From NCBI RefSeq assembly GCF_026719745.1, contig NZ_JAPPRQ010000054.1, positions 18,497 to 82,496 of the forward strand: 64,000 nt of DNA, given 5' to 3'. The position numbers and the translations under genes were made by a program. How positions within the stretch are numbered: position 1 is the stretch's first letter; the number at the start of each line of letters is the position of its first letter. Shown in pieces: positions 47,648-57,323 of this stretch. The notes under the pieces are model-generated. The model was not told where the DNA came from. It saw nothing but the letters and a program-made list of their open reading frames with translations, and ran no database searches. The stretch comes from Clostridium sp. ZS2-4 (GTDB lineage: Bacteria > Bacillota > Clostridia > Clostridiales > Clostridiaceae).

Positions 47648-48189
47648 ATATTTTTGGAAGAATATTTTTCACATTTTTAAAGATAGGAATGTTTAGCTTT
47701 GGGGGCGGCCTTGCCATGCTTCCTTTTATAAAAAAAGAAATTGTAGATAATAATCACTGGATTGATTTTTCAACTTTTAAAGATATAATAGGTATAGCTC
47801 AAATGACACCAGGTCCTATAGCTATAAACTCTGCAACCTTTGTAGGCTTTAAAGTTAGAGGAATCTTTGGAAGTATTTTTGCAACTTTAGGAGTTGTAAC
47901 ATTTTCTTTTATATTAGTTTCAATTGCTACTCATTACATAATTAAATTCAAAGAAGCAAAAGTATTTAAAGCCGCTATGCTTGGAATGAGACCCGCTGTT
48001 ATTGGTCTGATAATATCGGCTTTTTTATTTCTTGCAAAAGATTCATATTCTATAAAAGACCCTAAAAGTATAATTATAGGTGGAATTGTAGGTGTTCTTT
48101 TATTTAAAACAAAAATTCACCCCATTTTAACTATTATACTGGCAGGAATTTTAGGAACCATATTTTATGGTGCTATTCCTTCAATTTAA
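47644..48189 (+). CDS. CHR-family (chromate-type) transporter, second half
   Basis: A 181-residue protein with the same fold as the preceding one (FGGGLAMLPFIKKEIV near 18-33 and AQMTPGPIAINSATFVG). It starts in the ATGA overlap with its partner, so the two are made in equal amounts. The pair forms a two-subunit short-chain CHR transporter in the cytoplasmic membrane. A compact terminator follows. Confidence 0.88.
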   Translation: MNIFGRIFFTFLKIGMFSFGGGLAMLPFIKKEIVDNNHWIDFSTFKDIIGIAQMTPGPIAINSATFVGFKVRGIFGSIFATLGVVTFSFILVSIATHYIIKFKEAKVFKAAMLGMRPAVIGLIISAFLFLAKDSYSIKDPKSIIIGGIVGVLLFKTKIHPILTIILAGILGTIFYGAIPSI

Positions 48190-48195
48190 TTTTAT

Positions 48196-48220
48196 AACAG
48201 GCGCAATGCCTGTTTTTTTA
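48196..48220 (+). terminator. Terminator of the CHR transporter pair
   Basis: Hairpin AACAGGC/GCCTGTT with a 5-base loop, followed by a run of seven T. Confidence 0.88.
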
Positions 48221-48318
48221 TTTACAATTATTTTTAACATAATTTATTAATAAAAAAAATACTATAAACAATAATAAAGTTATAGATTATATAAAATACT
48301 AATATGGAGGTGATTAAT

Positions 48319-50925
48319 ATGTTTTATACAAAGAATATACAGGATGTATTAAAAGATACAAACTCTGACCCTTTAAAGGGATTAACTTCTGAAGAAATAG
48401 AAAAACGCCAAAATGAATTTGGTGCTAATAAATTAGCTTCTCAAAAAAAGCAAACTCTTTTCCAGCTTTTCATTTCACAAATAAATGACGTTTTAATCTA
48501 TATACTTATTGCGGCTGCAATAATTTCTGCGCTGGTAGGTGAAACTAGTGATGCAATTATAATAGCTGTAATAATTGTATTGAATGCTGTAATTGGTATT
48601 ATTCAAGAATCTAAGGCTGAACATTCCTTAGAATCTTTGAAAAATCTTTCAGCCCCTAAAACCATTGTTAAAAGAGATGGAGAACTTAAAGAAATATCCT
48701 CAGAAGATATTGTACCTGGAGATATAATCATTATAGATGCTGGCAGATATATCCCCTGTGATTTGAGACTTATTGAAACAGCAAATCTTAAAATTGAAGA
48801 ATCTGCTCTTACTGGTGAATCAGTTCCTGTAGATAAAAATGCAAATTTAATATTAGAAGATAAAAATATTCCTTTAGGTGACCAAAAAAATATGGCTTTT
48901 ATGTCTACTCTAGTAAGTCATGGTCGTGGAATTGGGGTTGCCGTTGCTACAGGTATGAATACAGAAATAGGAAAAGTAGCTTCCCTTCTTAAAGAAAGTA
49001 AAAAAGAATTGACTCCTCTTCAAAAGAAGTTAGAACATCTTGGAAAACTGTTAGGTATAGTAGCTCTTGGAATATGCTCAATTATATTCTTTATAGGACT
49101 TTTACAAAAAAGAGATCTTTTTGAAATGTTTTTAACAGCTATTAGCCTTGCTGTTGCTGCTGTTCCAGAAGGTTTGCCTGCTATTGTAACAATTGTTCTG
49201 GCTTTAGGAGTTCAGAGAATGATTAAAGAAAATGCAATAATCAGAAAGCTGCCAGCAGTAGAAACTCTAGGATCTGTAAATATCGTTTGTTCTGACAAGA
49301 CTGGTACATTAACCCAAAATAAGATGACAGTAACAAAATATTTTACAGATAATTTGTTAGATGAAATAGGTAAAATGGATATAAATAATCCAACTCACAA
49401 ATTGCTGGTAGAAAACCTAATGTTATGTAACGATGCTACATTTTCTGAAAACAGCAGAACAGGAGATCCTACTGAAATAGCTCTTTTAGATGCTGGTGTA
49501 AAATTTAATCTTTTTAAAGATGAATTGGAAAAAATACATCCTCGTATTAATGAAGCGCCTTTTGATTCTGATAGAAAATTAATGACTACTGTAAATAAAT
49601 ATAATGATGAATTTTACGTAATGACTAAAGGGGCAGTAGATAACTTAATAAAAATATGCCATTCAGCCTATATCAACGGCAAAGTTGTACCTATAACTGA
49701 AGAAATAAAAGCTTCTTTTTTAAATGCAGCTTCTGCCATGTCTAAAGATGCTCTTAGGGTTTTAGGATCTGCATATAAGAAAGTAAAAAATGCTCACATA
49801 GAAATAGATGTCTTAGAAAAAGACTTGATTCTGATAGGATTAGTGGGCATGATTGACCCACCTAGATTGGAAGTAAAAAGTTCCATTGCCTTATGTAAAA
49901 AAGCAGGAATATCCACAGTAATGATAACTGGAGATCATAAGGCAACTGCTTTTGCTATTGCAAAATCCTTAGATATAACTCAGGATGAGAATGAAACCAT
50001 ATCTGGAGTAGAGCTTGATGCTCTGTCAGAAAAAGAACTTAACAATAAAATAGATAACTTAAAAGTTTTTGCCAGAGTTTCTCCTGAACATAAAGTGAAA
50101 ATAGTTAAAGCCTTTAAATCTAAAGATAACATAGTTTCTATGACTGGTGATGGAGTAAATGATGCTCCTTCTCTTAAAATTGCAGATATAGGCGTTGCTA
50201 TGGGAATTACAGGAACAGATGTTGCAAAAGGTGCCGCAGATATGATATTGACTGATGATAACTTTTCTACTATAGTTTCTGCTATTGAAGAAGGTAGAAA
50301 TATATACAACAATATAAAAAAATCTATATTATTCTTACTTTCCTGCAATCTTGGTGAATTAATAGCCATATTTTTTGCAATACTTCTTGGCTGGTCATCT
50401 CCTTTGCGTTCAATACACATTTTATGGATTAACTTAGTTACAGATTCACTTCCAGCATTGGCATTAGGTATTGATCCAAAGGATAAAGGTGTTATGAATG
50501 AAAAACCTAGAGACCCAAATGAAAATATACTTACAGGTTCAATACAATATCTTGCATTAAATGCTTTGTTGATTGGTTCTTTAACACTTATAGCTTTTCA
50601 AATAGGCATGAATAGATATTCAAATTCATTAATGCACGCTCAAACTATGGCCTTTATGGTAATGAGTGTAAGTGAGCTAGTACATTCTCTAAATATGAGA
50701 AGTAGAGATAAGTCAATATTTAGGGTAGGATTATTTACTAATAAAGCTTTGATTTTATCACTCTTATTAGGTATACTGCTTCAAAATATAATACTATTTA
50801 CTCCTGTCTTAAGAGATATTTTTAAGGTATATCTTCTAAATTCATACGACTGGATATGGATAATTATTTTAAGTTTGATGCCTCTTTTATTTAATGAAGT
50901 TGCAAAACTTATTAAACACAAGTAA
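48319..50925 (+). CDS. Calcium-translocating P-type ATPase (PMCA/SERCA type)
   Basis: An 868-residue P2-type ATPase that pumps Ca2+ out of the cell. The phosphorylated aspartate lies in SDKTGTLTQ near residue 325. The actuator loop has TGES, helix M4 has PEGLP near 282 as in Ca2+ pumps, and the hinge has TGDGVNDAP near 600. Ten helices are expected. I chose the ATG at 48319 with GGAGGTGAT just upstream; the ATG at 48304 overlaps that site. It is monocistronic. Confidence 0.9.
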   Translation: MFYTKNIQDVLKDTNSDPLKGLTSEEIEKRQNEFGANKLASQKKQTLFQLFISQINDVLIYILIAAAIISALVGETSDAIIIAVIIVLNAVIGIIQESKAEHSLESLKNLSAPKTIVKRDGELKEISSEDIVPGDIIIIDAGRYIPCDLRLIETANLKIEESALTGESVPVDKNANLILEDKNIPLGDQKNMAFMSTLVSHGRGIGVAVATGMNTEIGKVASLLKESKKELTPLQKKLEHLGKLLGIVALGICSIIFFIGLLQKRDLFEMFLTAISLAVAAVPEGLPAIVTIVLALGVQRMIKENAIIRKLPAVETLGSVNIVCSDKTGTLTQNKMTVTKYFTDNLLDEIGKMDINNPTHKLLVENLMLCNDATFSENSRTGDPTEIALLDAGVKFNLFKDELEKIHPRINEAPFDSDRKLMTTVNKYNDEFYVMTKGAVDNLIKICHSAYINGKVVPITEEIKASFLNAASAMSKDALRVLGSAYKKVKNAHIEIDVLEKDLILIGLVGMIDPPRLEVKSSIALCKKAGISTVMITGDHKATAFAIAKSLDITQDENETISGVELDALSEKELNNKIDNLKVFARVSPEHKVKIVKAFKSKDNIVSMTGDGVNDAPSLKIADIGVAMGITGTDVAKGAADMILTDDNFSTIVSAIEEGRNIYNNIKKSILFLLSCNLGELIAIFFAILLGWSSPLRSIHILWINLVTDSLPALALGIDPKDKGVMNEKPRDPNENILTGSIQYLALNALLIGSLTLIAFQIGMNRYSNSLMHAQTMAFMVMSVSELVHSLNMRSRDKSIFRVGLFTNKALILSLLLGILLQNIILFTPVLRDIFKVYLLNSYDWIWIIILSLMPLLFNEVAKLIKHK

Positions 50926-51010
50926 AAAAAGAAATTATAACTCCTATTGTTCTTCCCAAAAATCCAATTTTATTTGTCCCCTTTCAAACCATTTTAGTAT
51001 ATAATGTGAA

Positions 51011-51057
51011 AATGGCTTCTACGAATATGTAAATAATCGTAGAAGCCATTAACTTTT
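51011..51057 (+). terminator. Terminator of the calcium ATPase gene
   Basis: Perfect arms AATGGCTTCTACGA (51011-51024) and TCGTAGAAGCCATT (51037-51050), about 85 bases after the stop codon; the following tract is only moderately T-rich. Confidence 0.65.
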
Positions 51058-51224
51058 CATCGTTAAAGAAAGTCATTTTCTAACGCAATCAATTTCTTGC
51101 CGTGTTTCCCTATTAACTTATATCATATACGCAATGCACTATGTTTATTTCAAAGATTATACACTATTGTATATCAATCTAATATTATGAATATTAGGAC
51201 AATTTTAATATAAGGAGAATGAAG

Positions 51225-52484
51225 ATGTTAAAAACTATTTCTATATTAACTCCCAAAAATAATTCTTTAATCAATGATAGATTTCCTGAAATCTCACTAA
51301 CACTTATAGGCAATAGAGCTAACCTTTCTAAAATTAAAATGTCTTTAGACGAGAAAAAAATTAACTATAAAATTACAGGAAATAAAATCAGCTATGTTCC
51401 GCCCGAAAAACTTCGTTCTGGTATTCATTATGTTAAAATAACCACTATTGATGATACAGGAAATAAAAATAAAGTAAGATGGTCTTTTTATATTGAAAAA
51501 AACAGTTCAAAATCAAAATTTCCAAAATATAATTTTTATTACGGAATCCCTCATGCACACACATCCTACTCTACTGGAAAAGGAACTCCATCTGAGGCAT
51601 TTAAATACAGTCTAGATAAAAATTTAGATTTTTTGATTATAACAGACCATTCAAGCAGTTTACAAAAAAGCTTCAAAGATAAAAAAGGATGTAAATCTAA
51701 ATGGAAGCTTACAGAAGACCAATCTAGAAATTTCAACAATAAAAATAATAACTTTCTAGCTTTAAGAGGATTTGAAGTATCCTCAAATCGCTATGGTCAT
51801 TTTAACGTATTAGGCAGCAAAAATTGTTTTAATTATAAAATAAAAAATTTTGATAATTTTGCTTCCTGGCTAAATAAAGAAGGTAATCCAATAGTATCAA
51901 TAAATCATCCACATAAATATATTGACTCTTTTAATTATAGTATACACTTAGATAAATTTATAAATTTCATCGAAATTCTAAACGGCTCTACACCTGATAA
52001 ATATGTAAATGGTGAAAAATATTATTATAAATTGTTAGATAAAGGCTGGCATATAGGCGCCCTCAATGGTCAAGATAATCATAAAGCAAATTGGGGAGAT
52101 AGTGACAATTTAACAGTAGTTATTTCTAAATCATTAAAAGAAAAAGATTTTATGGAAGCGCTAAAAAACAGACGAGCCTATTCTACTCAAACCAGAACAC
52201 TAAAACTTATTGTTAAAGCTAACGATTATTGGATGGGCAGCATACTTCCCCTAGATAAAAAAATAACTTTCACTATAAAAGCGGAGGACAAAAAAAATCC
52301 TATAAAGAGAATTGAACTCATAAGCAATGGAGCTGAAATTTTAAAATCAAAAAATTTTTCTAAAAAAAATAAAATAAAGTTGAATTTTTATATGCCTTTC
52401 AAAAAAGGGAAATGGTATGTTATTAAAATAATTCACGAAAATGGACTATTCGGCATTTCTTCTGCTTTCTTTACAAATCCATGA
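51225..52484 (+). CDS. CehA/McbA-type PHP-domain metallohydrolase
   Basis: A 419-residue protein. Residues about 5-95 look like an Ig-type beta domain, a PHP domain follows (about 105-320), and a beta-rich C-terminal part ends the chain. Metal-binding motifs are PHAHTSYSTG near 111-120 and ITDHSS near 144, with later NHPHKY and GQDNHKA. CehA/McbA relatives hydrolyse phosphoesters or carbamates. It has no signal peptide, so it is likely cytoplasmic. GGAG lies 8 bases before the ATG at 51225. The substrate is unknown. Confidence 0.8.
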   Translation: MLKTISILTPKNNSLINDRFPEISLTLIGNRANLSKIKMSLDEKKINYKITGNKISYVPPEKLRSGIHYVKITTIDDTGNKNKVRWSFYIEKNSSKSKFPKYNFYYGIPHAHTSYSTGKGTPSEAFKYSLDKNLDFLIITDHSSSLQKSFKDKKGCKSKWKLTEDQSRNFNNKNNNFLALRGFEVSSNRYGHFNVLGSKNCFNYKIKNFDNFASWLNKEGNPIVSINHPHKYIDSFNYSIHLDKFINFIEILNGSTPDKYVNGEKYYYKLLDKGWHIGALNGQDNHKANWGDSDNLTVVISKSLKEKDFMEALKNRRAYSTQTRTLKLIVKANDYWMGSILPLDKKITFTIKAEDKKNPIKRIELISNGAEILKSKNFSKKNKIKLNFYMPFKKGKWYVIKIIHENGLFGISSAFFTNP

Positions 52485-52494
52485 CACACTGAAA

Positions 52495-52540
52495 AGTTTA
52501 TAGATAAACTATCTCCCCTTATCTATAAACTCTTAGTTTA
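52495..52540. terminator. Bidirectional terminator between two PHP genes
   Basis: Perfect arms AGTTTATAGATAA (52495-52507) and TTATCTATAAACT (52519-52531) between convergent genes. Confidence 0.85.
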
Positions 52541-53317
52541 TCAAAACATTCTATTAAATTGCATTTTTCTGTTTTTAAAATAAACTGCTTTTAAATTGCA
52601 CTGTTCTATAATCTGTTCAGCTATATTAAAATTTTTAGCAATACCATTTGAATTATGGGCATCAGATCCTACCGTAATATATTTACCCCCTAGCTCACCA
52701 AATCTTGTATATATTTTAAGAAGATTATCTGAAGCACTTTTATCCCCCAATCTTCTAGTATTAAGTTCTATACATATCCCTTTATCTATTAGCACTTTTA
52801 AAACTTCATCTATAAATTCTTTAAATTCTTCGTAATATATCTCCGTGTCATCATATTTTGCATAACGCGAAATATAATCTATATGCCCTAGGCTATCTAT
52901 AAAAGGATGGTCATTTATAGATTTTACCATATACCTGAAATACTCTTCATAAAATTCTTTTTTGCTAGTTGTTTTATATAGTTTTTCTGCATAATATAAG
53001 TCAATATCATGTACATCATGAACTGATCCAATAATGTAATCAAAAGGAAACTTATTGGTCATATCTTCATAGTCCTTGTTATATTTTTCACTCATACCTA
53101 TTTCTACTCCAAGCAGTATATTATTATTTCTAAAGTTTGAATACTTCTTGAAATATTCTTCTATATCAAGTCTAAACTTGCTATTATCATAATAATTTAA
53201 ATCCATATGTTCAGTAATTATAACCCCTAAATTTAGCTCTCCTGACTTTTCTACCACCTCTTGAATTTTCATTGTCGAATCTTCTGAAAATTCAGTGTGA
53301 ACATGTGTATCAAACAT
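52541..53317 (-). CDS. PHP-family histidinol-phosphatase-like hydrolase
   Basis: A 258-residue PHP protein with DTHVHTEFSEDS at residues 3-14 and EHMD near 37, then GSVHDVH and GSDAH near 220. This is the HisK/HisJ-type layout; HisK dephosphorylates histidinol phosphate in the last but one step of histidine synthesis. No his genes are nearby, so the specificity is inferred from family only and another phosphoester is possible. GGAGG is 6 bases before the ATG. Confidence 0.82.
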   Translation of the reverse strand: MFDTHVHTEFSEDSTMKIQEVVEKSGELNLGVIITEHMDLNYYDNSKFRLDIEEYFKKYSNFRNNNILLGVEIGMSEKYNKDYEDMTNKFPFDYIIGSVHDVHDIDLYYAEKLYKTTSKKEFYEEYFRYMVKSINDHPFIDSLGHIDYISRYAKYDDTEIYYEEFKEFIDEVLKVLIDKGICIELNTRRLGDKSASDNLLKIYTRFGELGGKYITVGSDAHNSNGIAKNFNIAEQIIEQCNLKAVYFKNRKMQFNRMF

Positions 53318-53329
53318 CCTTTACCTCCT

Positions 53330-53362
53330 AAAAAAACAGCAAAACACAAATATGTTTTGCTG
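53330..53362 (-). terminator. Terminator of the small membrane-protein gene
   Basis: Arms CAGCAAAACA (53337-53346) and TGTTTTGCTG (53353-53362), followed by a T-run on the minus strand. Confidence 0.85.
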
Positions 53363-53372
53363 ATAGTTTATA

Positions 53373-53747
53373 TTATTTTTTCTTTTTTCTCTTTTTTTCT
53401 AACACTTCCATATCTTTGCTCTTATTAATTCTATTAGGTTTAGCCTTACTTCTAATAACTGTCTTTTTATCATTATCGGATACTGGTCTTTTAGACCACC
53501 CTGCCAAATCCATAAACCACAAAAATAATATTAAAGATACAGATGTTTGTACATAGTACCAAAAAGTTTTTTGGATATCAGGCCATATAATAACTGGAAC
53601 TATTATAACTGCCAATCCCACTGCAAGCACTATCCATTTATTTATTTTTATACTTTCTAGTAAGTAGGCTTTAAGTACATTATACACTGCTAATATGACA
53701 ATTATCATTATTAACATTGGTACAAATGCTTTAAAAAAACTAGTCAT
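53373..53747 (-). CDS. Small membrane protein of unknown function
   Basis: A 124-residue protein that I do not recognise. Three likely helices cover about residues 8-24, 39-57 and 66-84. The C-terminal 40 residues are very basic and end in KKRKKKK, a cytoplasmic tail that could bind nucleic acid or acidic lipid. GGAGG precedes the ATG by 7 bases, so it is a real gene. It lies upstream of the PHP phosphatase gene on the same strand, but a terminator separates them. Confidence 0.7.
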   Translation of the reverse strand: MTSFFKAFVPMLIMIIVILAVYNVLKAYLLESIKINKWIVLAVGLAVIIVPVIIWPDIQKTFWYYVQTSVSLILFLWFMDLAGWSKRPVSDNDKKTVIRSKAKPNRINKSKDMEVLEKKRKKKK

Positions 53748-54145
53748 GTAAATTCCTCCTTTTGTCTAATTCTCTATTAGTTTATTATACCTTTAATTAT
53801 ATACATATATCAAGGCTAAAGTATTTCTTTTTAATACTTGATCCACTCGAATTTACTATTAATTAAACTTAATAGTACTACTATTTTAATTCTTTCTATT
53901 CTGTAACTTATTTTAAACAAACTACTTAATAGCACTAATACATGCATTTGTAATTTATTAACATTTTATGTCGTTTTTTATTGTTTTAATAATAATCTCA
54001 ACATATTTTAATCACTTTTTTATATTTTATTTATTTTTCTTAATATATGCATATTTGTTTTTTGCATTCACAAAAGCTTTTTTGATAAATTGTTAAAAGT
54101 TCTGTTATAATGTTATTAAATATTATTTCTTCTGAGGTGATTTCT
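53748..54145. other. Divergent intergenic region
   Basis: About 400 very AT-rich bases between the small membrane-protein gene and the Lrp-type regulator. Apart from the promoter candidate at 54082-54111, I see nothing in it. Confidence 0.45.
54082..54111 (+). promoter_or_regulatory. Candidate promoter of the Lrp/AsnC gene
   Basis: TTGATA (54082-54087) and TATAAT (54106-54111), 18 bases apart, 34 bases before the start codon. Confidence 0.55.
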
Positions 54146-54610
54146 ATGGATTTAAAAATAAATGGACTTGATGATTTAGATGTTCAAATTTTAGAAATAT
54201 TAATAAAAGACTCTAGAACTCCATATCTTGAGATAGCAAGAAAATGCCATGTAAGTGGAGGTACTATACATGTTAGAATGAAAAAAATGGAGGATCTTGG
54301 TATAATACAAGGTACCAAACTTATTTTAGATAATGCAAAACTAGGATATGACGTATGCTGTTTTATTGGAATATTCTTGGATAAGGCTTCTTCATATAAT
54401 CATGTCTTAAGTCAACTAGACAAAATAAAAGAGGTTGTAGAATTGCACTATACTACTGGTGAATATTCTATCTTTATGAAGGTTATATGTAAAAGTATTT
54501 CTCATCTTCAAGACTTACTGATGAATAAAATTCAAGTTATTGCTGAAATCCAAAGGACAGATACCTTTATCTCCTTATCTCAGCCAATAGAACGAAATAT
54601 TCAATTGTAA
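54146..54610 (+). CDS. Lrp/AsnC-family transcription regulator
   Basis: A 154-residue regulator. The N-terminal winged helix (about 6-60) has LDDLDVQILEILIKDSRTPY and the recognition helix VSGGTIHVRMKKME. The C-terminal RAM ligand-binding domain follows (about 70-150), with EVVELHYTTGEYSIFMKV. Such proteins respond to amino acids and form octamers. GAGGTGAT lies 5 bases before the ATG at 54146. Neighbours do not show the target. Amino-acid genes (trp, lysine, arg) follow within 10 kb but have their own RNA or ArgR-type signals. Confidence 0.88.
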   Translation: MDLKINGLDDLDVQILEILIKDSRTPYLEIARKCHVSGGTIHVRMKKMEDLGIIQGTKLILDNAKLGYDVCCFIGIFLDKASSYNHVLSQLDKIKEVVELHYTTGEYSIFMKVICKSISHLQDLLMNKIQVIAEIQRTDTFISLSQPIERNIQL

Positions 54611-54626
54611 ACATTTATTTAAAACT

Positions 54627-54684
54627 AAAAAAGGAAAGAAGGATATTAATATGTAATACTTTAATATCCTTCTTTCCTTTTTTA
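54627..54684 (+). terminator. Terminator of the Lrp/AsnC gene
   Basis: Long hairpin AAAGGAAAGAAGGATATTAA pairing with TTAATATCCTTCTTTCCTTT, followed by T-run. Confidence 0.9.
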
Positions 54685-54802
54685 CATTGTATATTTATCT
54701 TTTCATATTTTCACTATTTTTTTATATTTTGACTAATATTTTTTTCAAAACTGCAAATAATAACCCTGTAAAGATTATTTTAAAAGGAGATGTATTAGTC
54801 TT

Positions 54803-55012
54803 ATGAAAACATTGGATGTCACAGCACTTATACTGGTTATAATAGGAGCAGTAAACTGGGGATTAATTGGATTCTTTAGATTTGACCTAGTTGCAGCTTT
54901 ATTTGGTGAAATGACAACTTTTACTAGAGTAATTTATGCTTTAGTTGGTATTGCAGGTTTATACGCTATTTCTTTCTTAGGTAAAAATACAGAAACTGGT
55001 GAAGCTAAATAA
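54803..55012 (+). CDS. DUF378 small membrane protein
   Basis: A 69-residue protein with two helices (about 7-27 and 41-60). The pattern ALILVIIGAVNWGLIGFF followed by YALVGIAGLYAI is the DUF378 (YuzA-like) hallmark. The function is unknown. GGAG lies 13 bases before the ATG, longer than normal; an ATT codon in the same frame would fit better but is a rare start. It is a single gene followed by a hairpin. Confidence 0.85.
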   Translation: MKTLDVTALILVIIGAVNWGLIGFFRFDLVAALFGEMTTFTRVIYALVGIAGLYAISFLGKNTETGEAK

Positions 55013-55018
55013 TTCATA

Positions 55019-55059
55019 AAAATCACCAAAAATGAAAATGTTTGATGATTTTCATTTTT
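55019..55059 (+). terminator. Hairpin after the DUF378 gene
   Basis: Inverted repeat AAAATCACCAAA/TTTGATGATTTT with a tail of T and A, just after the stop codon and just before the next promoter. Confidence 0.55.
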
Positions 55060-55062
55060 AAC

Positions 55063-55091
55063 TTGACTTTATTACTTTAATATATTAAAAT
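55063..55091 (+). promoter_or_regulatory. Promoter of the tryptophan T-box unit
   Basis: TTGACT (55063-55068) and TAAAAT (55086-55091), 17 bases apart, directly before the T-box leader. Confidence 0.65.
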
Positions 55092-55114
55092 AATGATATA
55101 TAGATATGAAATAA

Positions 55115-55395
55115 TCATTGAGCAGGAAGAGTAACTTTTGGATTTAGTTACAGAGAGTTGAGGATGGTGGAATCTCAATATGATATCCCTTAGTGAATGG
55201 ACCTGTTAGATGTAAACCGAAATCTAAATTAAATTTTAGAAAGTAGTACTTACCGTATTTCGCACGTTATAGCGATAGGATATATTAGTATCTGAAAGAG
55301 ATATGTTTAACTTTTGTAAAATTTGTATAGTTAAATATAAATTAGGTGGCAACGCGAATATACTTCGCCCTATGTTTTAGGGTGAAGTTTTTTTA
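55115..55395 (+). ncRNA. T-box riboswitch, tryptophan-specific
   Basis: A T-box leader. The 5' part has AGAGTAAC and CAGAGAGTTG as in stem I. The specifier codon is read as TGG at 55198-55200 (in GTGAATGGACC), matching tRNA-Trp. The T-box sequence AGGTGGCAACGCG is at 55344-55356; the base after TGG is C, which pairs with the G73 discriminator of tRNA-Trp. A terminator follows with arms ACTTCGCCCT and AGGGTGAAGT, then seven T (55362-55393). Uncharged tRNA-Trp should turn on the downstream trpP-trpB. Confidence 0.92.
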
Positions 55396-55523
55396 TTATA
55401 TTTTTTACTATAAAACTGTCGGAAAGGTGGTGAGTTAATATGGTATGAAATGAAGATTTAACTGACTGGCATACAAATAAAATTTATTCAACAAAACAAA
55501 TAACCATTAGGAGGATTTTTATT

Positions 55524-56060
55524 ATGAATTTAAAAAGAACTATTATTAACTCACTTTTTATAGCTATAGGATTTATATTGCATCAAATAACCCCACCACT
55601 TTTTTTAGGAATGAAACCAGATTTTTCATTAGCTATGCTTTTTATAATCATTGTTTTAAATGAGGATTATAAAACTGCATTAACAACAGGTATTGTGTGT
55701 GGTATTTTATCTGCTGTCTCAACTGGATTTCCAGGCGGACAAATTCCTAACTTAATTGATAAGATTGTAACCGCTAACTGCATATACATTCTCAACAAAC
55801 TTCTATTAAACAAAATTGGAAATCAAATTAAAATTATCATACTTACTATAGTTGGAACACTACTTAGTGGATTTATTTTTTTAAGCTCTGCTTCTATTTT
55901 AGTAGGTCTTCCTAGTTCTTTATTCACTTTATATGTAAGTATAGTACTTCCTGCAACTTTAATAAATACATTTGCTGCATATATAATTTTTAATACTATA
56001 AAAGTATCCTTTAAATATACAAATGTTACATCTTTCTCTAACATTAATTCATCAAAATAA
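55524..56060 (+). CDS. trpP: Tryptophan transporter TrpP
   Basis: A 178-residue protein with about five helices, of the TrpP family of tryptophan uptake proteins. It starts MNLKRTIINSLFIAIGF and has GMKPDFSLAMLFI near 30. The call is supported by the upstream Trp T-box and by the adjacent trpB. AGGAGG is 7 bases before the ATG. It probably imports tryptophan when the T-box senses shortage. Confidence 0.9.
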   Translation: MNLKRTIINSLFIAIGFILHQITPPLFLGMKPDFSLAMLFIIIVLNEDYKTALTTGIVCGILSAVSTGFPGGQIPNLIDKIVTANCIYILNKLLLNKIGNQIKIIILTIVGTLLSGFIFLSSASILVGLPSSLFTLYVSIVLPATLINTFAAYIIFNTIKVSFKYTNVTSFSNINSSK

Positions 56061-56138
56061 TATATTGTTTGAGTAGATGTTAGAATTTTTAAAATATATT
56101 CTATAAAATTAATTTAATTATTAAAGGGGGCAATTATT

Positions 56139-57323
56139 ATGTTAGAAAACAAAACAGGTTTTTATGGAGATTTTGGTGGTCGTTATGTTCCTGAGGTTTT
56201 AAATAAAATTTTGGATAAAGTAAAAGAAGAATTTCATAAATGCAAAGATAATCCTGAATTTGTGAAAGAATTAAATTATTATTACAAAAATTTTATTGGA
56301 AGACCTTCTCCACTATATTATGCTGAGAGATTAACAGAAAAATTAGGTGGTGCCAAAATCTATCTTAAGAGAGAAGATCTAAATCATACAGGTGCACATA
56401 AAATTAATAATACTATGGGGCAAGTGTTATTAGCTAAAAGATTGGGCAAAAAAAGAATTATTGCTGAAACTGGTGCTGGTCAACATGGAGTTGCAACTGC
56501 TACAGTTTGTGCCCTATTTGATATGGAATGTATCATATATATGGGTGAAGAAGATACTCGAAGACAAGCTCTTAATGTTTTTAGAATGGAACTTTTAGGA
56601 GCAAAGGTTGTTCCTGTTACACATGGAATGAGAACTTTAAAAGAAGCTGTTGATGAAGCTTTAAAAGATTTAATGGAAAACTATGAAAACACTTTTTATA
56701 TGCTTGGTTCAGCTGTTGGTCCAGATCCTTACCCTGAAATGGTGAAATATTTCCAATCAGTTATTGGAATTGAAGCAAAAGAACAAATCCTTGAAGCTGA
56801 AGGTATTATGCCTGACTACCTTGTAGCAGCAGTTGGCGGTGGAAGTAATGCAATTGGATTATTTGCTCCTTTTCACGATAATAAAGAAGTAAAGTTTATA
56901 GGAGTTGAACCTGCTGGAAAAGGCATTGAAACAGGTATGCATGCCGCTACTTTATCCCTTGGCAAACCTGGTATATTACATGGCTTTAAATCTTATGTTC
57001 TTCAAGATGAAAAAGGCGATCCACTTCCTGTATACTCCATATCTGCTGGATTGGATTACCCTGGTGTAGGACCAGAACATGCTTTCTATAAAGAAACAAA
57101 CAGGGCTAAATACGTAAGCATAACGGATAAAGAAGCCTTAGATGCTTTTCAAGAGCTTTCACGTATCGAAGGAATTATTCCCGCACTAGAAAGTTCCCAT
57201 GCACTTGCTTATGCAACGAAATTAGCTAAACAATGTTCTAAAGATGAAACTATAATTGTAAACCTATCTGGAAGAGGAGATAAAGATGTAAATGAAGTTC
57301 TTCAAATTTTAAGACCAGAATAG
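56139..57323 (+). CDS. trpB: Tryptophan synthase beta chain
   Basis: A 394-residue PLP enzyme that joins indole and L-serine into L-tryptophan. The PLP lysine lies in HTGAHKINN near residues 84-92; the phosphate-binding loop GGGSNAIG is near 229-236, and KREDLNHTG is near 78. It is of the TrpB1 type by length. No trpA or other trp gene is adjacent; it follows trpP by 78 bases and ends at the repeat element. GGGGGC precedes the ATG. The usual TrpA partner would make indole internally, so either trpA is elsewhere or indole is salvaged. Confidence 0.95.
   Translation: MLENKTGFYGDFGGRYVPEVLNKILDKVKEEFHKCKDNPEFVKELNYYYKNFIGRPSPLYYAERLTEKLGGAKIYLKREDLNHTGAHKINNTMGQVLLAKRLGKKRIIAETGAGQHGVATATVCALFDMECIIYMGEEDTRRQALNVFRMELLGAKVVPVTHGMRTLKEAVDEALKDLMENYENTFYMLGSAVGPDPYPEMVKYFQSVIGIEAKEQILEAEGIMPDYLVAAVGGGSNAIGLFAPFHDNKEVKFIGVEPAGKGIETGMHAATLSLGKPGILHGFKSYVLQDEKGDPLPVYSISAGLDYPGVGPEHAFYKETNRAKYVSITDKEALDAFQELSRIEGIIPALESSHALAYATKLAKQCSKDETIIVNLSGRGDKDVNEVLQILRPE

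Noticed and set aside
55439-55456. Tiny frames (ATG GTA TGA and ATG AAA TGA) after the T-box terminator, preceded by GGTGG
   Set aside because: They are two codons long with no tryptophan codon; they are too short to support as a leader peptide, and the T-box already explains control.
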